This document shows, piece after piece, positions 43,662 to 53,072 of a DNA stretch of 64,000 nucleotides. The DNA is from Candidatus Ruthenibacterium merdavium (GTDB lineage: Bacteria; Bacillota; Clostridia; Oscillospirales; Ruminococcaceae), in assembly GCA_019119935.1 (NCBI GenBank), contig DWWA01000027.1, positions 1 through 64,000 of the forward strand, written 5' to 3'. The position numbers and the translations under genes are program-made. A model generated the notes under the pieces. That model worked only from the letters and a program-made list of their open reading frames with translations. It made no database searches and was not told where the DNA came from. Every line of letters begins with the position of its first letter. Position 1 is the stretch's first letter.

Positions 43662-44669
43662 TCAACCATACGGCCCTTGCTCTAAAAATTGAAGATTCGA
43701 GGGGCTGTAAACAGTGTGCGTCCGCAGGTAATCCGCCCACGTGAAATATCCGCTCGGCAAAATGTGCATACCACCCCAACCGGTAATTTCATCGGGCAAA
43801 TATCCTTCATCGTTCGCCAGAGCCTCGTGCGTATCAATATAATAAAGGCCCTTGGTCGCCGCCATTTGAGCAATCTTATTGTTGAGTGTATGCAGGCGCG
43901 TTAAAGAATAATTGCTGTTCTTTTCCGCACAAGCTTTGCTCACCGGAGTCACCCCTTGTACATAGATGGGAATACCAGGGAAGGTCTGCATCAATTTGTC
44001 TAAAAGCTGATTATACCAGTGCATCAGCGCATCGTCACTGGGGTCGCTCACAATGGAGTTGGTGCCAATCATAATATAGATTTTTCCCGGCTTCTCGGCA
44101 CTGATGGCATCCCAAATTGCGGGAATTTCCGTTTTGTTGTGCCCGTGATCAATCACAGCTGCATTATCCAAAAAAGTTTTGGCTGTGGCATTTCGGATCC
44201 CGTACACTTTGGCAATGCTCTTGAGCGGTTCATAGAGGGCAAAGCCTTCTGTCACAGAGTCACCGATAAAAAGCGCATCACGGAAATATTCCATCGATAA
44301 CTGTCCGTTGGCCGGAACAGAAACCATCGAAGAAATGGCCGCAACCGCGGCCCCTGCATTTACAGGGCCTTCCTGGGCCTCCAAGGTGTTCCATTCCTGT
44401 ACCGGGGCGGCAGACTCACTCGCCGCACCGGATGCCGCCTGCCCCGGAACGCCGCTTTCGGAGCCTGATTCCGCCTGCGTTCCAACCGATGCGAAAGAAT
44501 CGTTCCAAATAACGGGCTGTCCGTGGACAAGCTTTACTGCCGCATAGGAATTTCCAAACAAAAGCACAACCACCAAAACACTCAAAACAGCCTGAATCAG
44601 CAGCTGTTTTGAGCGGTCGGATGCCTTGCCGGATGCTTTTTTGTTCCTTTGTTTTCTTTTTGTTTCCAA
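43662..44669 (-). CDS. Membrane-anchored SGNH/GDSL hydrolase, copy 1
   Basis: 335 aa with TTG start at 44669, supported by AGGAGG nine bases upstream; an ATG eight bases earlier is out of frame. Basic cytosolic N-terminus (KRKQRNKKASGK), one membrane helix (LLIQAVLSVLVVVLLFGNSYAA), a Ser/Ala/Glu linker, then an SGNH domain from about residue 135: LFIGDSVTEGF (block I Ser), IYIMIGTNSI (block III Asn), and WGGMHILPSGY (block V His; the usual Asp of DxxH is Gly). The domain faces outside and may act on cell-wall or polysaccharide acyl groups. It is a paralogue of the next gene. Confidence 0.85.
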   Translation of the reverse strand: METKRKQRNKKASGKASDRSKQLLIQAVLSVLVVVLLFGNSYAAVKLVHGQPVIWNDSFASVGTQAESGSESGVPGQAASGAASESAAPVQEWNTLEAQEGPVNAGAAVAAISSMVSVPANGQLSMEYFRDALFIGDSVTEGFALYEPLKSIAKVYGIRNATAKTFLDNAAVIDHGHNKTEIPAIWDAISAEKPGKIYIMIGTNSIVSDPSDDALMHWYNQLLDKLMQTFPGIPIYVQGVTPVSKACAEKNSNYSLTRLHTLNNKIAQMAATKGLYYIDTHEALANDEGYLPDEITGWGGMHILPSGYFTWADYLRTHTVYSPSNLQFLEQGPYG

Positions 44670-44713
44670 GCTTTCATCCTCCTAGGCATATTGATCAAAA
44701 AATCGAACAGCGT

Positions 44714-46006
44714 TTAAGCCGAAGGCGCGGCGGTGTAATAAGGCGAACCGGGCAGGTAAAGTACACCCGGGCGATACACCGTATGCGTAATCAAATATTC
44801 GCGCCATGCTTCATAGCCTTGTGCATTTAGATGCAGCCCGTCCCCTGCACTGTAAGCCGGAGAGAGAGCACCGGTTTCGTCAGCCAAGACCCCGTATAAA
44901 TCCAAGAAATAAACGCCGTTGTCGTACGCAATTTTCGCAATCTGCTCGTTTAGATTGCGAACGCGGTCTAAAGCAAATTTTTCATTTTCTGCAATTTTTT
45001 CCGCTGTTGCCGGCGGAATGGACTGCAAGTAAAAAATAGTGTCTGCGGGCAGATTTTGTTTAAAAAGCGTCACCATCTGACGGTAATATTCCAAAAAGCC
45101 CTCATCAGACATCGTTTCCAGCGAGTTTGTTCCGAGTAAGATATACACTTTTTTTGCGTTTGCCGCAATCACTTCATCCAAAGGACGTACCGTTTCCCCA
45201 GTATCCTTCACCACAGTACCGTCAATAAATGTCTTCGGCCCTGCGCCGATATAAGCGGCAAATTTCGCATTTTCAAACCCGTTTGCCGTGTAGGTGGTAA
45301 AGCCCTGTGTCAGTGAGTCGCCAACAAAAAGCGCATCATTAAAATAGCTCATATCGACGCGGCCGTTTTCCGGCAAACGAACCCACTGCGATTCAACCGT
45401 CCGCATAGTCCAATCCGCTTGAAACACCGGCCCTACTTGTTCTCCTACGACAAGCTGATTTGCAAGCTGCTCTTGGAGCGCGGCACTTTCTGCGGCAGCA
45501 ATCGAAGCCGACTGGCTCTGTGCAGCAGCAATTTTCGCCGGCGCTTCAATAATTGCCGTAATGACACCGGAAAGAAGCAGAATCACAGCGAATGCACCGG
45601 TAAAAAACCATTTCCCGGAAGGCATCTGCATCAGTTTTTTGCTATAAGTGGCCTTCGGCTTTTTCGGTGCTTCGGGCTTTGCTTGTCTATGTGCGGAACG
45701 AACCGGCGCGCGCCCTGCTTGTGCTGTTGTACGCGCCGAAGGCTTCACGCCTGACGGTGTTCTTCTGCGCTGTGTCGGCGCAGAACGTGCGCTTTCTCGT
45801 CCTGCCCGGCTTTCCCTGCGCGCGGAAGAAGGCGCCTTTGCACCATCCTCATTCATGGCACGCTTTTTTGCGGCGTCGGGCTGAGGGGTCACATTCAATG
45901 TCATCGGCAGGATCACTTGGTTCAAGGTTTTTGAACCCTGCGGCGGCTTTTTCAACTGTCTGTCCGGTAGCTCCCAAAACTCTTTGTCTTGTGTCGAACG
46001 ACTCAT
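44714..46006 (-). CDS. Membrane-anchored SGNH/GDSL hydrolase, copy 2
   Basis: 430 aa. The N-terminal 130 residues are a long, basic, disordered cytosolic region (many Arg, Pro, Ala and Ser). A membrane helix (WFFTGAFAVILLLSGVITAII) and coiled Ala/Gln/Ser linker precede the SGNH domain at about 215-420: LFVGDSLTQGF (Ser), VYILLGTNSLETM (Asn), and AGDGLHLNAQGY (Asp-His). Unlike copy 1 the triad is complete. Copies 1 and 2 are 44 bp apart and share the ending THTVY.P..L. The promoter lies at 46226-46254. Confidence 0.87.
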   Translation of the reverse strand: MSRSTQDKEFWELPDRQLKKPPQGSKTLNQVILPMTLNVTPQPDAAKKRAMNEDGAKAPSSARRESRAGRESARSAPTQRRRTPSGVKPSARTTAQAGRAPVRSAHRQAKPEAPKKPKATYSKKLMQMPSGKWFFTGAFAVILLLSGVITAIIEAPAKIAAAQSQSASIAAAESAALQEQLANQLVVGEQVGPVFQADWTMRTVESQWVRLPENGRVDMSYFNDALFVGDSLTQGFTTYTANGFENAKFAAYIGAGPKTFIDGTVVKDTGETVRPLDEVIAANAKKVYILLGTNSLETMSDEGFLEYYRQMVTLFKQNLPADTIFYLQSIPPATAEKIAENEKFALDRVRNLNEQIAKIAYDNGVYFLDLYGVLADETGALSPAYSAGDGLHLNAQGYEAWREYLITHTVYRPGVLYLPGSPYYTAAPSA

Positions 46007-46608
46007 GAATCCCCACCTTCTCCTAATGATTTTCTAAAACTTTCCAATACTGCTTTGGTTATACATCCGGCGCATATGCTGCACAAAACGCGCTTTAACC
46101 GAGTAAGCTCTTGCGTGCTTTCTTTGTAAAAAGCCGTACTTTTCTTCCGTTTTAGAAACACCCAAAGCTTGAGCGCAAAGCATACACCGTTTTAAAACGG
46201 CGATAAATAACTTTGAATGTTTTTTATTATACCTTTTTTTCTTGCGATGTTCAACACCGCTCAGACGCATAACGTCTGAAATCCGCAAAAAAAGCGCCGC
46301 AAAAATGATTTTTTACAAAACCTCTTTTTTCTCGACATGTTCTTTTCACCCATTAACCGGGGCTTTGTTTGAACAGGCGACTTGGAAAATTTCTAAAAAA
46401 AACCCGGCCGGTAAGCCCGTCAACAAGCATTGAATCTTCTTTCTCTTGCATCACTTGACCTCTATCGGTCAACCGGCAGCCTTTTTGGGCTTTATTCCCA
46501 ACTCTTGATTTTTTTACAGCAGCTCGTTTCGTTTGAAGTTTTCAGTCAAAGCTTTTTTACTATGACCGGGAAGAGCCGCGCACTTCTTTTACACTTAAGC
46601 AGACAAAA
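46007..46608. other. Intergenic region with promoter and a perfect palindrome
   Basis: About 600 bp without a firm gene. A perfect minus-strand promoter is at 46226-46254. Ten to thirty bases into the transcript lies the 14-bp perfect palindrome CCGTTTTAAAACGG (46187-46200), a candidate operator. A 49-codon frame (46034-46183) follows without SD and is not called. Confidence 0.45.
46226..46254 (-). promoter_or_regulatory. Promoter of the SGNH hydrolase pair
   Basis: Minus strand -35 TTGAAC (46254-46249), 17-bp spacer, -10 TATAAT (46231-46226). The long untranslated leader of about 210 nt carries the CCGTTTTAAAACGG palindrome. Confidence 0.75.
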
Positions 46609-46649
46609 CAAAAGCCGCTCTGACAGCTAAAAAGTCAGAGTGGCTTTTG
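46609..46649 (-). terminator. Terminator downstream of the Gln-rich membrane protein gene
   Basis: AAAAGCCGCTCTGAC / GTCAGAGTGGCTTTT stem with a short loop, followed by T-rich sequence on the minus strand. Confidence 0.88.
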
Positions 46650-46680
46650 TACGCAAATGCTGAAACTCGTTTTACAACGG

Positions 46681-47982
46681 TTATTGCAAAGGCTGTGTCT
46701 GATTTAAATTTGCCGTGCTGTTTTCCCATTGACCCGCGGCATTCTTGGCTGCCTGACGCGCTTTCTCGGCGGCAATCATTTCATCGGTAATCAAAGGAAT
46801 TTGTGACGTAACAAAGATCTTGGAGGGGGGCGGCGGCGCAGGCCATGCAATCGGCTTCACATTCAGCTTTTGAATGACCGGCTGCTCTTCCTGCTCCGGC
46901 TGCACCGCGGGCTCCTCAGGCTCAATCTGAGATAAGATATTATTCTGAACCGCTTGAGCAATCGGCTGAGGCGTTTGCACCGCCTGTGCTTGTGCCTGTG
47001 CCTGCTGACGTGCCAACGCATCAAGCTGTTCTGTATTGACTGGGTTCGTCACATCGCCGGTACGCGCGGCCTGCGCCATTTGCAGCTGCTGAGCACGGCG
47101 CTGCGCTTGAATCCGCTTTGCCTCTTCCAAAAGTGCGGCGCGGCGTGCCTCTTCCGCCAAACGCTGCTGACGCTCGGCTTCCGCCTGTTCTTGGGCAAGC
47201 TGTGCCTGCCGCATTGCTTCCGCCTCTCTCATTTGCTGCTCATACTGCTGCTGCGCCTGCATCGCCGCCTGCTGTGCCGCTTGCTGCTGCTGTGTCAAAC
47301 CGCTGTCGTCGCTGAACGAATGGAAGTTGATCGGTTTCCAGTTGTGCTGAACCGTCGGTTCCTGCGACTCTTGGGGAATCACTGTCTGAATCACAGGAGG
47401 CTCGGCAGAAACCATTGGTTCGGGCTGAACCGCCTCCATGGGCTGCATCTGCACGGGAGCCGCCGTTTGAAGCACGGGCTCTGCGGGCATTGCATACACC
47501 GGCTGCGCGGTCTGCGGCTGTCCGGCAACAGGCTGAATAGGCTGAACGGGTGCCTGTACCTGAGCGGGCGCAGCGGGCTGCGCAAAGGGATCGGCCGTTT
47601 CAAACAGGGAGAAATCCGGCTCGGCCGGCTGCATTGCACCGGGCTGAGCAGTCGGCTGCACCGGTGCGGCCGCATTCATTTCCTCCGGAGAAACAAACTG
47701 AGATAAAAAATCATCATCCATTTGAGCATTCGGTGCAGGGGCACCTGTTTCATCCAGCTTTACAATATCGTTCAGCGTGCGAATTTCCTGTACTTTACAC
47801 ACAATCAGACCAATGATTGCCGTAGCCAAAGCCAAGGTGCACACCAGCATGATAATGCGCAATGTGTTCGAAAACAAGCTGCTGCTTGCCAAAAGCCACA
47901 CGCAAATACCAAGCGCACAGCCCAACACCGCAACGGTGAGAACCGTCGCTATGATTTTACGATATAACTCTTTCTTTGCCAT
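46681..47982 (-). CDS. Membrane protein with long Gln/Ala/Pro-rich cytosolic tail
   Basis: 433 aa from ATG 47982 (GGAG upstream; the TTG 27 bp earlier is weaker). Two hydrophobic helices at the N-terminus (IIATVLTVAVLGCALGICVWLL and IIMLVCTLALATAIIGLIVC), then about 370 residues of low complexity rich in Gln, Ala, Pro and Met, with a coiled-coil centre (QQYEQQMREAEAMRQAQ, RQQRLAEEARRAALLEEAKRIQ). No enzyme motif. It could be a scaffold at the membrane. The tail's biased composition makes homology search difficult. It is upstream of nothing on its strand except the SGNH pair after a terminator. Confidence 0.7.
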   Translation of the reverse strand: MAKKELYRKIIATVLTVAVLGCALGICVWLLASSSLFSNTLRIIMLVCTLALATAIIGLIVCKVQEIRTLNDIVKLDETGAPAPNAQMDDDFLSQFVSPEEMNAAAPVQPTAQPGAMQPAEPDFSLFETADPFAQPAAPAQVQAPVQPIQPVAGQPQTAQPVYAMPAEPVLQTAAPVQMQPMEAVQPEPMVSAEPPVIQTVIPQESQEPTVQHNWKPINFHSFSDDSGLTQQQQAAQQAAMQAQQQYEQQMREAEAMRQAQLAQEQAEAERQQRLAEEARRAALLEEAKRIQAQRRAQQLQMAQAARTGDVTNPVNTEQLDALARQQAQAQAQAVQTPQPIAQAVQNNILSQIEPEEPAVQPEQEEQPVIQKLNVKPIAWPAPPPPSKIFVTSQIPLITDEMIAAEKARQAAKNAAGQWENSTANLNQTQPLQ

Positions 47983-48059
47983 TACTTTGTCGCTCCACTT
48001 CTTGTTCAACTGCCGCGCTTAAAACACGGCTATTTTAAAAGGAGATGGATCACCGAAAC

Positions 48060-48689
48060 TTATTTTGTGCCGAAAATACGGTCGCCGGCGTCGCCCAAAC
48101 CGGGCACGATGTATCCGTTCTCGTCCAGTTTTTCGTCCAGAGCCGCCATATAAATGTCAACATCGGGATGCTCTTTTTTCAGCCGCTCAACTCCTTCCGG
48201 AGCAGCAATCACGCTGATAAACTTAATGTTTTTAACGCCGTTTTTCTTCAGCAGTGCCACAGCGTCGCAGGCACTGGCTCCGGTTGCAAGCATCGGATCC
48301 AACACCATCACATCACGCTCGGCGATGTCAGCAGGCAGCTTGCAGTAGTATTCGACAGGCTCCAGCGTTTCCTCGTTACGATACATGCCGATATGTCCTA
48401 CCTTGGCCGCGGGCAGCAAAGCCTGCATTCCGTCCACCATGCCAAGGCCTGCGCGAAGAATCGGTACAAGCGCCAGCTTTCTGCCGGAAAGCACTCGCGT
48501 CGTGGCAATCGCCACCGGCGTTTCTACCTCAATTTCTTCGGTGGGAAGATCGCGCGTTGCCTCATAGCAAAGCAGGGTGGAAACTTCGCTGACAAGCTCT
48601 TTAAACTCTTTGGTTCCCGTGCTTTTGCTGCGCAAAAGGCTCACTTTGTGCTGTACCAGGGGGTGATCCATAACCAAACATTTGCCCAT
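48060..48689 (-). CDS. upp: Uracil phosphoribosyltransferase
   Basis: 209 aa. Signature: [32 protein letters not shown], and the PRPP loop [14 protein letters not shown], then [15 protein letters not shown] at the end. Converts uracil and PRPP to UMP in pyrimidine salvage. Downstream of rpiB on the same strand (63-bp gap), so the two probably share a transcript. Confidence 0.95.
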   Translation of the reverse strand: MGKCLVMDHPLVQHKVSLLRSKSTGTKEFKELVSEVSTLLCYEATRDLPTEEIEVETPVAIATTRVLSGRKLALVPILRAGLGMVDGMQALLPAAKVGHIGMYRNEETLEPVEYYCKLPADIAERDVMVLDPMLATGASACDAVALLKKNGVKNIKFISVIAAPEGVERLKKEHPDVDIYMAALDEKLDENGYIVPGLGDAGDRIFGTK

Positions 48690-48752
48690 AGTTAAAACTC
48701 CTTTTTGATTTGAATAATAGCCGACCGAGCGTCTGATTGCACCCGGTGATAA

Positions 48753-49196
48753 TCACTCTTCCAATGCGTGAATTTTTGCAATGCGCTTTTCGTGACGGCC
48801 GCCTTCAAACTCGGTTGTCAAGAACAGCTCTGCCAGTTCGCAGGCTGCGCCGGGGCCTACCACACGGCCGCCCATGCACAGTACGTTAGCATCATTATGC
48901 AGACGTGTGTACTTTGCGCTGAATGCGTCCGAGCAGCAGCAGGCGCGAATGCCCTTCAATTTATTGGCCGCAATGCTGATACCGACGCCCGTACCGCAGA
49001 ACAAAAGCGCCTTATCACATTCGCCGCTCAACACCGCTTTGCACGGGGGCACCGCCATATCAGGGTAATCAACAGAAGCCTCGCTGTGGGTGCCGAAATC
49101 GCGGCACTCATAGCCCAGCTCCGTCAAATATGCTTTTACAGCTTCTTTCAGCACGTAACCGCCATGGTCAGCACCAAGTGCAATTACCTTTGCCAT
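48753..49196 (-). CDS. rpiB: Ribose-5-phosphate isomerase B
   Basis: 147 aa from ATG 49196 (AAGGAAGG upstream). RpiB/LacAB motifs: ALGADHGGYVLKE, DFGTHSEASVDYPD, LFCGTGVGISIAANKLKGIRA with active-site Cys, and NDANVLCMGGRVVG. Interconverts ribulose-5-P and ribose-5-P. Confidence 0.95.
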   Translation of the reverse strand: MAKVIALGADHGGYVLKEAVKAYLTELGYECRDFGTHSEASVDYPDMAVPPCKAVLSGECDKALLFCGTGVGISIAANKLKGIRACCCSDAFSAKYTRLHNDANVLCMGGRVVGPGAACELAELFLTTEFEGGRHEKRIAKIHALEE

Positions 49197-49343
49197 GAAT
49201 ATTCCTTCCTTTCTCAAGTGCGGCGTGCACCGCATCGTTTGATTGTATATTTCACGTATGGATGTTCTTACATCATTTTGTTACAGTTTTATAAAATCAT
49301 CCCGTCTGTATCAGACCGAGCACAGCCTTCTTTCGGCCATCTG

Positions 49344-50051
49344 CTATCCATTCGCCTGTTGCTGCGCGGCAAGGCGCTCGGCGCGTTCTCTTTGCGCCTG
49401 TGACAGCCGCAGGTAGTCCGGCGTCAAAATCTCCGCGTCAAGTGCTTGTGCGGCATGACTTGCGGCGCACATACACACGCCTGCCGCCGTGCCCTGCCCG
49501 GAAAGCAGGTGCGGATCGCACACGGGAAACTCCTTTGCAAATTGTTCGTACACCAAATGTGCGCCGTCGCCCATCAAATAGATCGGCCCTTCCATTTGTT
49601 CCAAAACAGGACGCAAAGCTTCCACCGGAGCGGCTTTGTCTTCGCTTAAACGAAAAACCCCGCCGCTCGTGCGCCGAAAACCGGCCGCATACACTTCTCT
49701 GCGGCGCGCGTCCAATGCACACAGCACATTGCCCTCCACAGGAAGCGCATAAGCCAAAGACTCCAGCGTGGAAACGCCGATACACGGGATATCATCGGCA
49801 AAGCAAAGCCCTTTTGCCGATGCCAAACCGATGCGCAAGCCCGTAAAACTGCCCGGCCCCAAATTCAGCGCCATAAAGTCGATATCCGAAAGGCGCAGCT
49901 GTGTTTGAGAAAGGGCTTGTTCACAAAGAGAGAGCAGCGTTTGAGAATGTGTCAGCCCCGCGCGCAGATTCGCTTCATATAAAATGGTGCCATCATCCCA
50001 CACGGCAGCGCCGGCCGCCTTTCCCGCACTGTCAAAGCCAAGAATCTTCAA
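49344..50051 (-). CDS. tsaB: tRNA threonylcarbamoyladenosine biosynthesis protein TsaB
   Basis: 235 aa with TTG start that overlaps the tsaE stop. ASKHA fold: ILGFDSAGKAAGAAVWDD, LNLGPGSFTGLRIGLASAKGL, and CALDARRREVYAAGF. It is the inactive partner of TsaD in the t6A37 complex and pairs with TsaE upstream. RimI and TsaD are not adjacent here, which differs from many Firmicutes with tsaE-tsaB-rimI-tsaD. Confidence 0.93.
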   Translation of the reverse strand: MKILGFDSAGKAAGAAVWDDGTILYEANLRAGLTHSQTLLSLCEQALSQTQLRLSDIDFMALNLGPGSFTGLRIGLASAKGLCFADDIPCIGVSTLESLAYALPVEGNVLCALDARRREVYAAGFRRTSGGVFRLSEDKAAPVEALRPVLEQMEGPIYLMGDGAHLVYEQFAKEFPVCDPHLLSGQGTAAGVCMCAASHAAQALDAEILTPDYLRLSQAQRERAERLAAQQQANG

Positions 50052-50476
50052 CCGAGCGCGCTCCCTTCCACTGTGATCTTCCGCTCATTTTCTCCGGTTT
50101 GTTCCATCGTAACACGAACGGCCTGCTCGTCTTCAAACAAATCGGCGAAATTTTCACTCCACTCTGCGGCTACAATCATCCCCTCGTCCAGATAATCATA
50201 AAATCCGGCAGTCAGTAAATCTTCTTTTGTGTGAATGCGATACAAGTCAAAATGCGCCATCGGCTGCTTGCCCCGATAGACATTGACAATGGAAAACGTT
50301 GGGCTGGACACTTCGTCAATGCAGCCAAGTCCGCGCGCAAGCCCCTCGCAAAAGGCGGTTTTCCCTGCTCCGAGCCCTCCGCTGAAAAGCACCAGCGTAC
50401 CCGGCGCCAAGACTTGCGCCAAACGTGACGCCAGCTTCATCGTTTCCTCTTTGGAACGTGTGACGTAAGATGCCAC
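50048..50476 (-). CDS. tsaE: tRNA threonylcarbamoyladenosine biosynthesis ATPase TsaE
   Basis: 142 aa from GTG 50476 with GGGAGG 8 nt upstream; the frame is open further but unsupported. Walker A LFSGGLGAGKTAFCEGLA, then SSPTFSIVNVY and HFDLYRI (typical TsaE), and a C-terminal Trp strand EWSENFADL. Provides ATPase function for t6A synthesis. Confidence 0.94.
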   Translation of the reverse strand: MASYVTRSKEETMKLASRLAQVLAPGTLVLFSGGLGAGKTAFCEGLARGLGCIDEVSSPTFSIVNVYRGKQPMAHFDLYRIHTKEDLLTAGFYDYLDEGMIVAAEWSENFADLFEDEQAVRVTMEQTGENERKITVEGSALG

Positions 50477-50509
50477 GCACCAAGCCTCCCATACATAGAT
50501 ATTCGTCTT

Positions 50510-50539
50510 ATTATATACCAAAAAGGGGCATGTTGTAAA
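50510..50539 (-). promoter_or_regulatory. Promoter of tsaE-tsaB
   Basis: Minus strand -35 TTTACA (50539-50534), 18-bp spacer, -10 TATAAT (50515-50510), about 33 bp before the tsaE start. Confidence 0.65.
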
Positions 50540-50598
50540 GTGCTGTGCGAAAAGTACATCAGAATTTAACAAACATCTCGTCTTTTTCAGAAAAGCAG

Positions 50599-50632
50599 GA
50601 AAGCCGCCGCATAATTTTCATGCGGCGGCTTT
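50599..50632 (-). terminator. Terminator after the DUF378 gene
   Basis: GAAAGCCGCCGCAT / ATGCGGCGGCTTTC stem with a six-base loop next to T/A-rich flanks, just past the DUF378 stop. Confidence 0.85.
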
Positions 50633-50647
50633 CACGTTTTAATTGTG

Positions 50648-50869
50648 TTACATTGTCTGGGTCGGAGGGGTATCGGCATGCATGCTGAACAGTGCCGGAA
50701 TTGAGGCCAGTGCAGCAGCACCCACGATGGTGAATACCGCGCGCGAGAAGAAGCTGGCCGAACCGCCCAAAAGCCAACCCACGGCATTAAAGCCAAACAG
50801 ACCAATCAGGCCCCAGTTAATACCGCCCACGATAATCAGGGCAATGCAAACCTTATAGAAGACATTCAT
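50648..50869 (-). CDS. DUF378 small membrane protein
   Basis: 73 aa, GAAGGAG at ATG 50869. Two membrane helices with the family signature ALIIVGGINWGLIGLFGFN and a second helix FSRAVFTIVGAAALASIPALF. Homologous to YuzA-type proteins; function unknown. Monocistronic. Confidence 0.9.
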   Translation of the reverse strand: MNVFYKVCIALIIVGGINWGLIGLFGFNAVGWLLGGSASFFSRAVFTIVGAAALASIPALFSMHADTPPTQTM

Positions 50870-51002
50870 TCTGCATACTCCTTCCTCTTTTGCCTTTCGG
50901 CAGGGTTTACGCTTATGCTATCCTGTTTCGGAAAGAAATATACACATTTCCTGTTTTCTTATCAATTTTCAGAAAACTCAAAAAGCAGTTTGTTTTGAAA
51001 GC

Positions 51003-52364
51003 TCAGTTTTTCAAGGCTTGCAGAGGAGCCGGAATCCGTCCGCCTCGATGGATGAAAACATCGGGTGCAAAACGGCTGATTTTCATAATCGGCGCGTAGC
51101 CCAGCAGACCGCCGAAATCCAAAACGTCGCCGTCTTTTTTGCCGATGGCGGGAATCACGCGTACCGCTGTTGTTTTAGAGTTCACCATACCAATCGCCGC
51201 CTCATCCGCAATCAGTGCACTGAGCACCTCTGCGGGGGTATCGCCGGGCACAACAACCATGTCGATGCCCACGCTGCAAACAGCCGTCATCGCTTCCAAT
51301 TTTTCCAAAGACAGACTTCCGCGCTCTACCGCTTTAATCATGCCGTCGTCTTCCGACACCGGAATAAATGCGCCGGACAAGCCGCCGACATGGTTAGAAG
51401 CCATCACGCCGCCTTTTTTCACCGCGTCATTCAGCATGGCAAGCGCTGCTGTCGTACCGCAGCCGCCGCAGCTTTCAAGGCCGATTTCTTCTAAGATATT
51501 GGCAACGCTGTCGCCGATGGCGGGCGTCGGCGCCAGCGACAGGTCGATAATGCCCGCAGGCACACCAAGGCGCTCGCTTACCAAATTCGCCACAAGCTGA
51601 CCCATGCGGGTGATCTTAAAGGCTGTACGCTTAATCATTTCAGCTACTTCATCCAAGCTGGCGTCCTTGGGCATTTTTGCCAGAGCGGCACGCACCGCAC
51701 CGGGGCCGGATACGCCGACATGAATCACGCAGTCGGGCTCGCCTACGCCGTGGAATGCACCCGCCATAAAGGGGTTGTCCTCCGGCGCATTGCAGAACAC
51801 AACCAGCTTTGCCGCACCCATGCACATATTGCCGCTGGTGAGCTCGGCGGCTTGCCGAATCACAGGTCCCATCATCTTCACGGCATCCATGTTGATGCCG
51901 CTCTTCGTGGAACCGATATTCACCGAAGAGCACACAACGTCCGTTTGTGCCAGCGCGCGGGGAATGCTTTCAATCAGGCGCACATCGCCCGCGGAAAATC
52001 CCTTGTGAACCAAGGCGGAAAAACCGCCCAAAAAGTCTACCCCCACCGCTTTTGCGGCGGCGTCCAGCGTTTTGGCGTACTCTACCGGGTCAGCGTCGGG
52101 TGCACTGGCAAGCAGCATGGCAATCGGCGTGACGGAAATGCGCTTATTCACAATCGGCATGCCATAGGTATCACTGATTTCGTTTGCCGTTTTGACAAGA
52201 TCCTTTGCCCGTGTGGTAATTTTCTGATAAATTTTTTCGCACGCTTTTTTCGGGTCGGGATCGGCGCAGTCCAGCAGAGAGATGCCCATCGTCACCGTGC
52301 GAACGTCCAGATTTTCATCCGCAATCATGCGGATTGTTTCCAAAATATCATTGGTATTCAGCAT
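51003..52364 (-). CDS. PFL family protein (UPF0210/DUF711)
   Basis: 453 aa. Family signature: [68 protein letters not shown], and [18 protein letters not shown]. Related in fold to pyruvate-formate lyase-like proteins but without the glycyl radical. It nearly always sits next to an ACT-domain UPF0237 gene, as here (32 bp apart). Role not established; the ACT partner suggests amino-acid sensing. Confidence 0.93.
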   Translation of the reverse strand: MLNTNDILETIRMIADENLDVRTVTMGISLLDCADPDPKKACEKIYQKITTRAKDLVKTANEISDTYGMPIVNKRISVTPIAMLLASAPDADPVEYAKTLDAAAKAVGVDFLGGFSALVHKGFSAGDVRLIESIPRALAQTDVVCSSVNIGSTKSGINMDAVKMMGPVIRQAAELTSGNMCMGAAKLVVFCNAPEDNPFMAGAFHGVGEPDCVIHVGVSGPGAVRAALAKMPKDASLDEVAEMIKRTAFKITRMGQLVANLVSERLGVPAGIIDLSLAPTPAIGDSVANILEEIGLESCGGCGTTAALAMLNDAVKKGGVMASNHVGGLSGAFIPVSEDDGMIKAVERGSLSLEKLEAMTAVCSVGIDMVVVPGDTPAEVLSALIADEAAIGMVNSKTTAVRVIPAIGKKDGDVLDFGGLLGYAPIMKISRFAPDVFIHRGGRIPAPLQALKN

Positions 52365-52396
52365 AATAACGCTCCTTTATGGATGAATGCACGGCA

Positions 52397-52666
52397 TCAA
52401 ACGTGATGCATCGCCTCGTAAAGCTCTTGACGGGTGCAGCGAATGTCAACGCCCATCTCTTGCCCCAGTGCAGCCATTTTTTGCGCAAAACCGGTAAAAT
52501 CCAGCTCCGAACGGCTGAGATCTACCAGCATAATCATTGCAAAGGTACCTTTCAAAATTCGTTGTGTTACTTCCTCCACGTTGGCGTTTGCTTCAGCGCA
52601 CGCAGTGCACACCTTTCCTAAAATGCCTACTGCATCGCGTCCGATTACGGTAATAACAGCTTCCAT
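52397..52666 (-). CDS. ACT-domain protein (UPF0237)
   Basis: 89 aa from ATG 52666 (GAGGGAGAGG region upstream). An ACT fold: AVITVIGRDAVGILGKVCTACAEANANVEEV then MIMLVDLS. Binds an amino acid or other small ligand and is the usual partner of the UPF0210 protein. Confidence 0.9.
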   Translation of the reverse strand: MEAVITVIGRDAVGILGKVCTACAEANANVEEVTQRILKGTFAMIMLVDLSRSELDFTGFAQKMAALGQEMGVDIRCTRQELYEAMHHV

Positions 52667-53072
52667 AGTCAATCCTCTCCCTCCGATGGCAGGGCGTTTG
52701 TGAAAATGAAGAAACAAATCACTTTTGCACAAAACAAACGCGGCGCAGAAGAAATACTTGCAAATCGGCAGTTTTTATCGAACTTCAAGTATATTACCCG
52801 GCGCACGCCCTTTTCCTGCAAAACGAGAATTCTTCAAAGTTTCAAAAAAGCCCTAGGTAAAACGCATAACATTTGCGTAAATCACTGTTAGTATATCACA
52901 CATCGCGCGCCGTGCAAAGAACCTTTTTCCCACTTTTTTGCAAAATTGACTGTAACGTATTCATTTTTCATTTCACTTTTCGGTTGCGCACCGCAAGCCG
53001 CAATGTTAAAATAAATGGAAACAGATTCATCATGAACGTCCGCAAGCTTCGGGCGAGGAAGAGGGGAAAACT
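52667..53072. other. Intergenic region with promoter for the Lrp-type gene
   Basis: About 400 bp between divergent genes. Plus-strand promoter: -35 TTGCGC (52984-52989), 17-bp spacer, -10 TAAAAT (53007-53012). No other gene is evident; the short plus-strand frames lack ribosome sites. Confidence 0.5.

Noticed and set aside
46034..46288. 84-codon minus-strand frame upstream of the SGNH pair
   Set aside because: It begins before the promoter and has no SD; composition is basic and random-looking.
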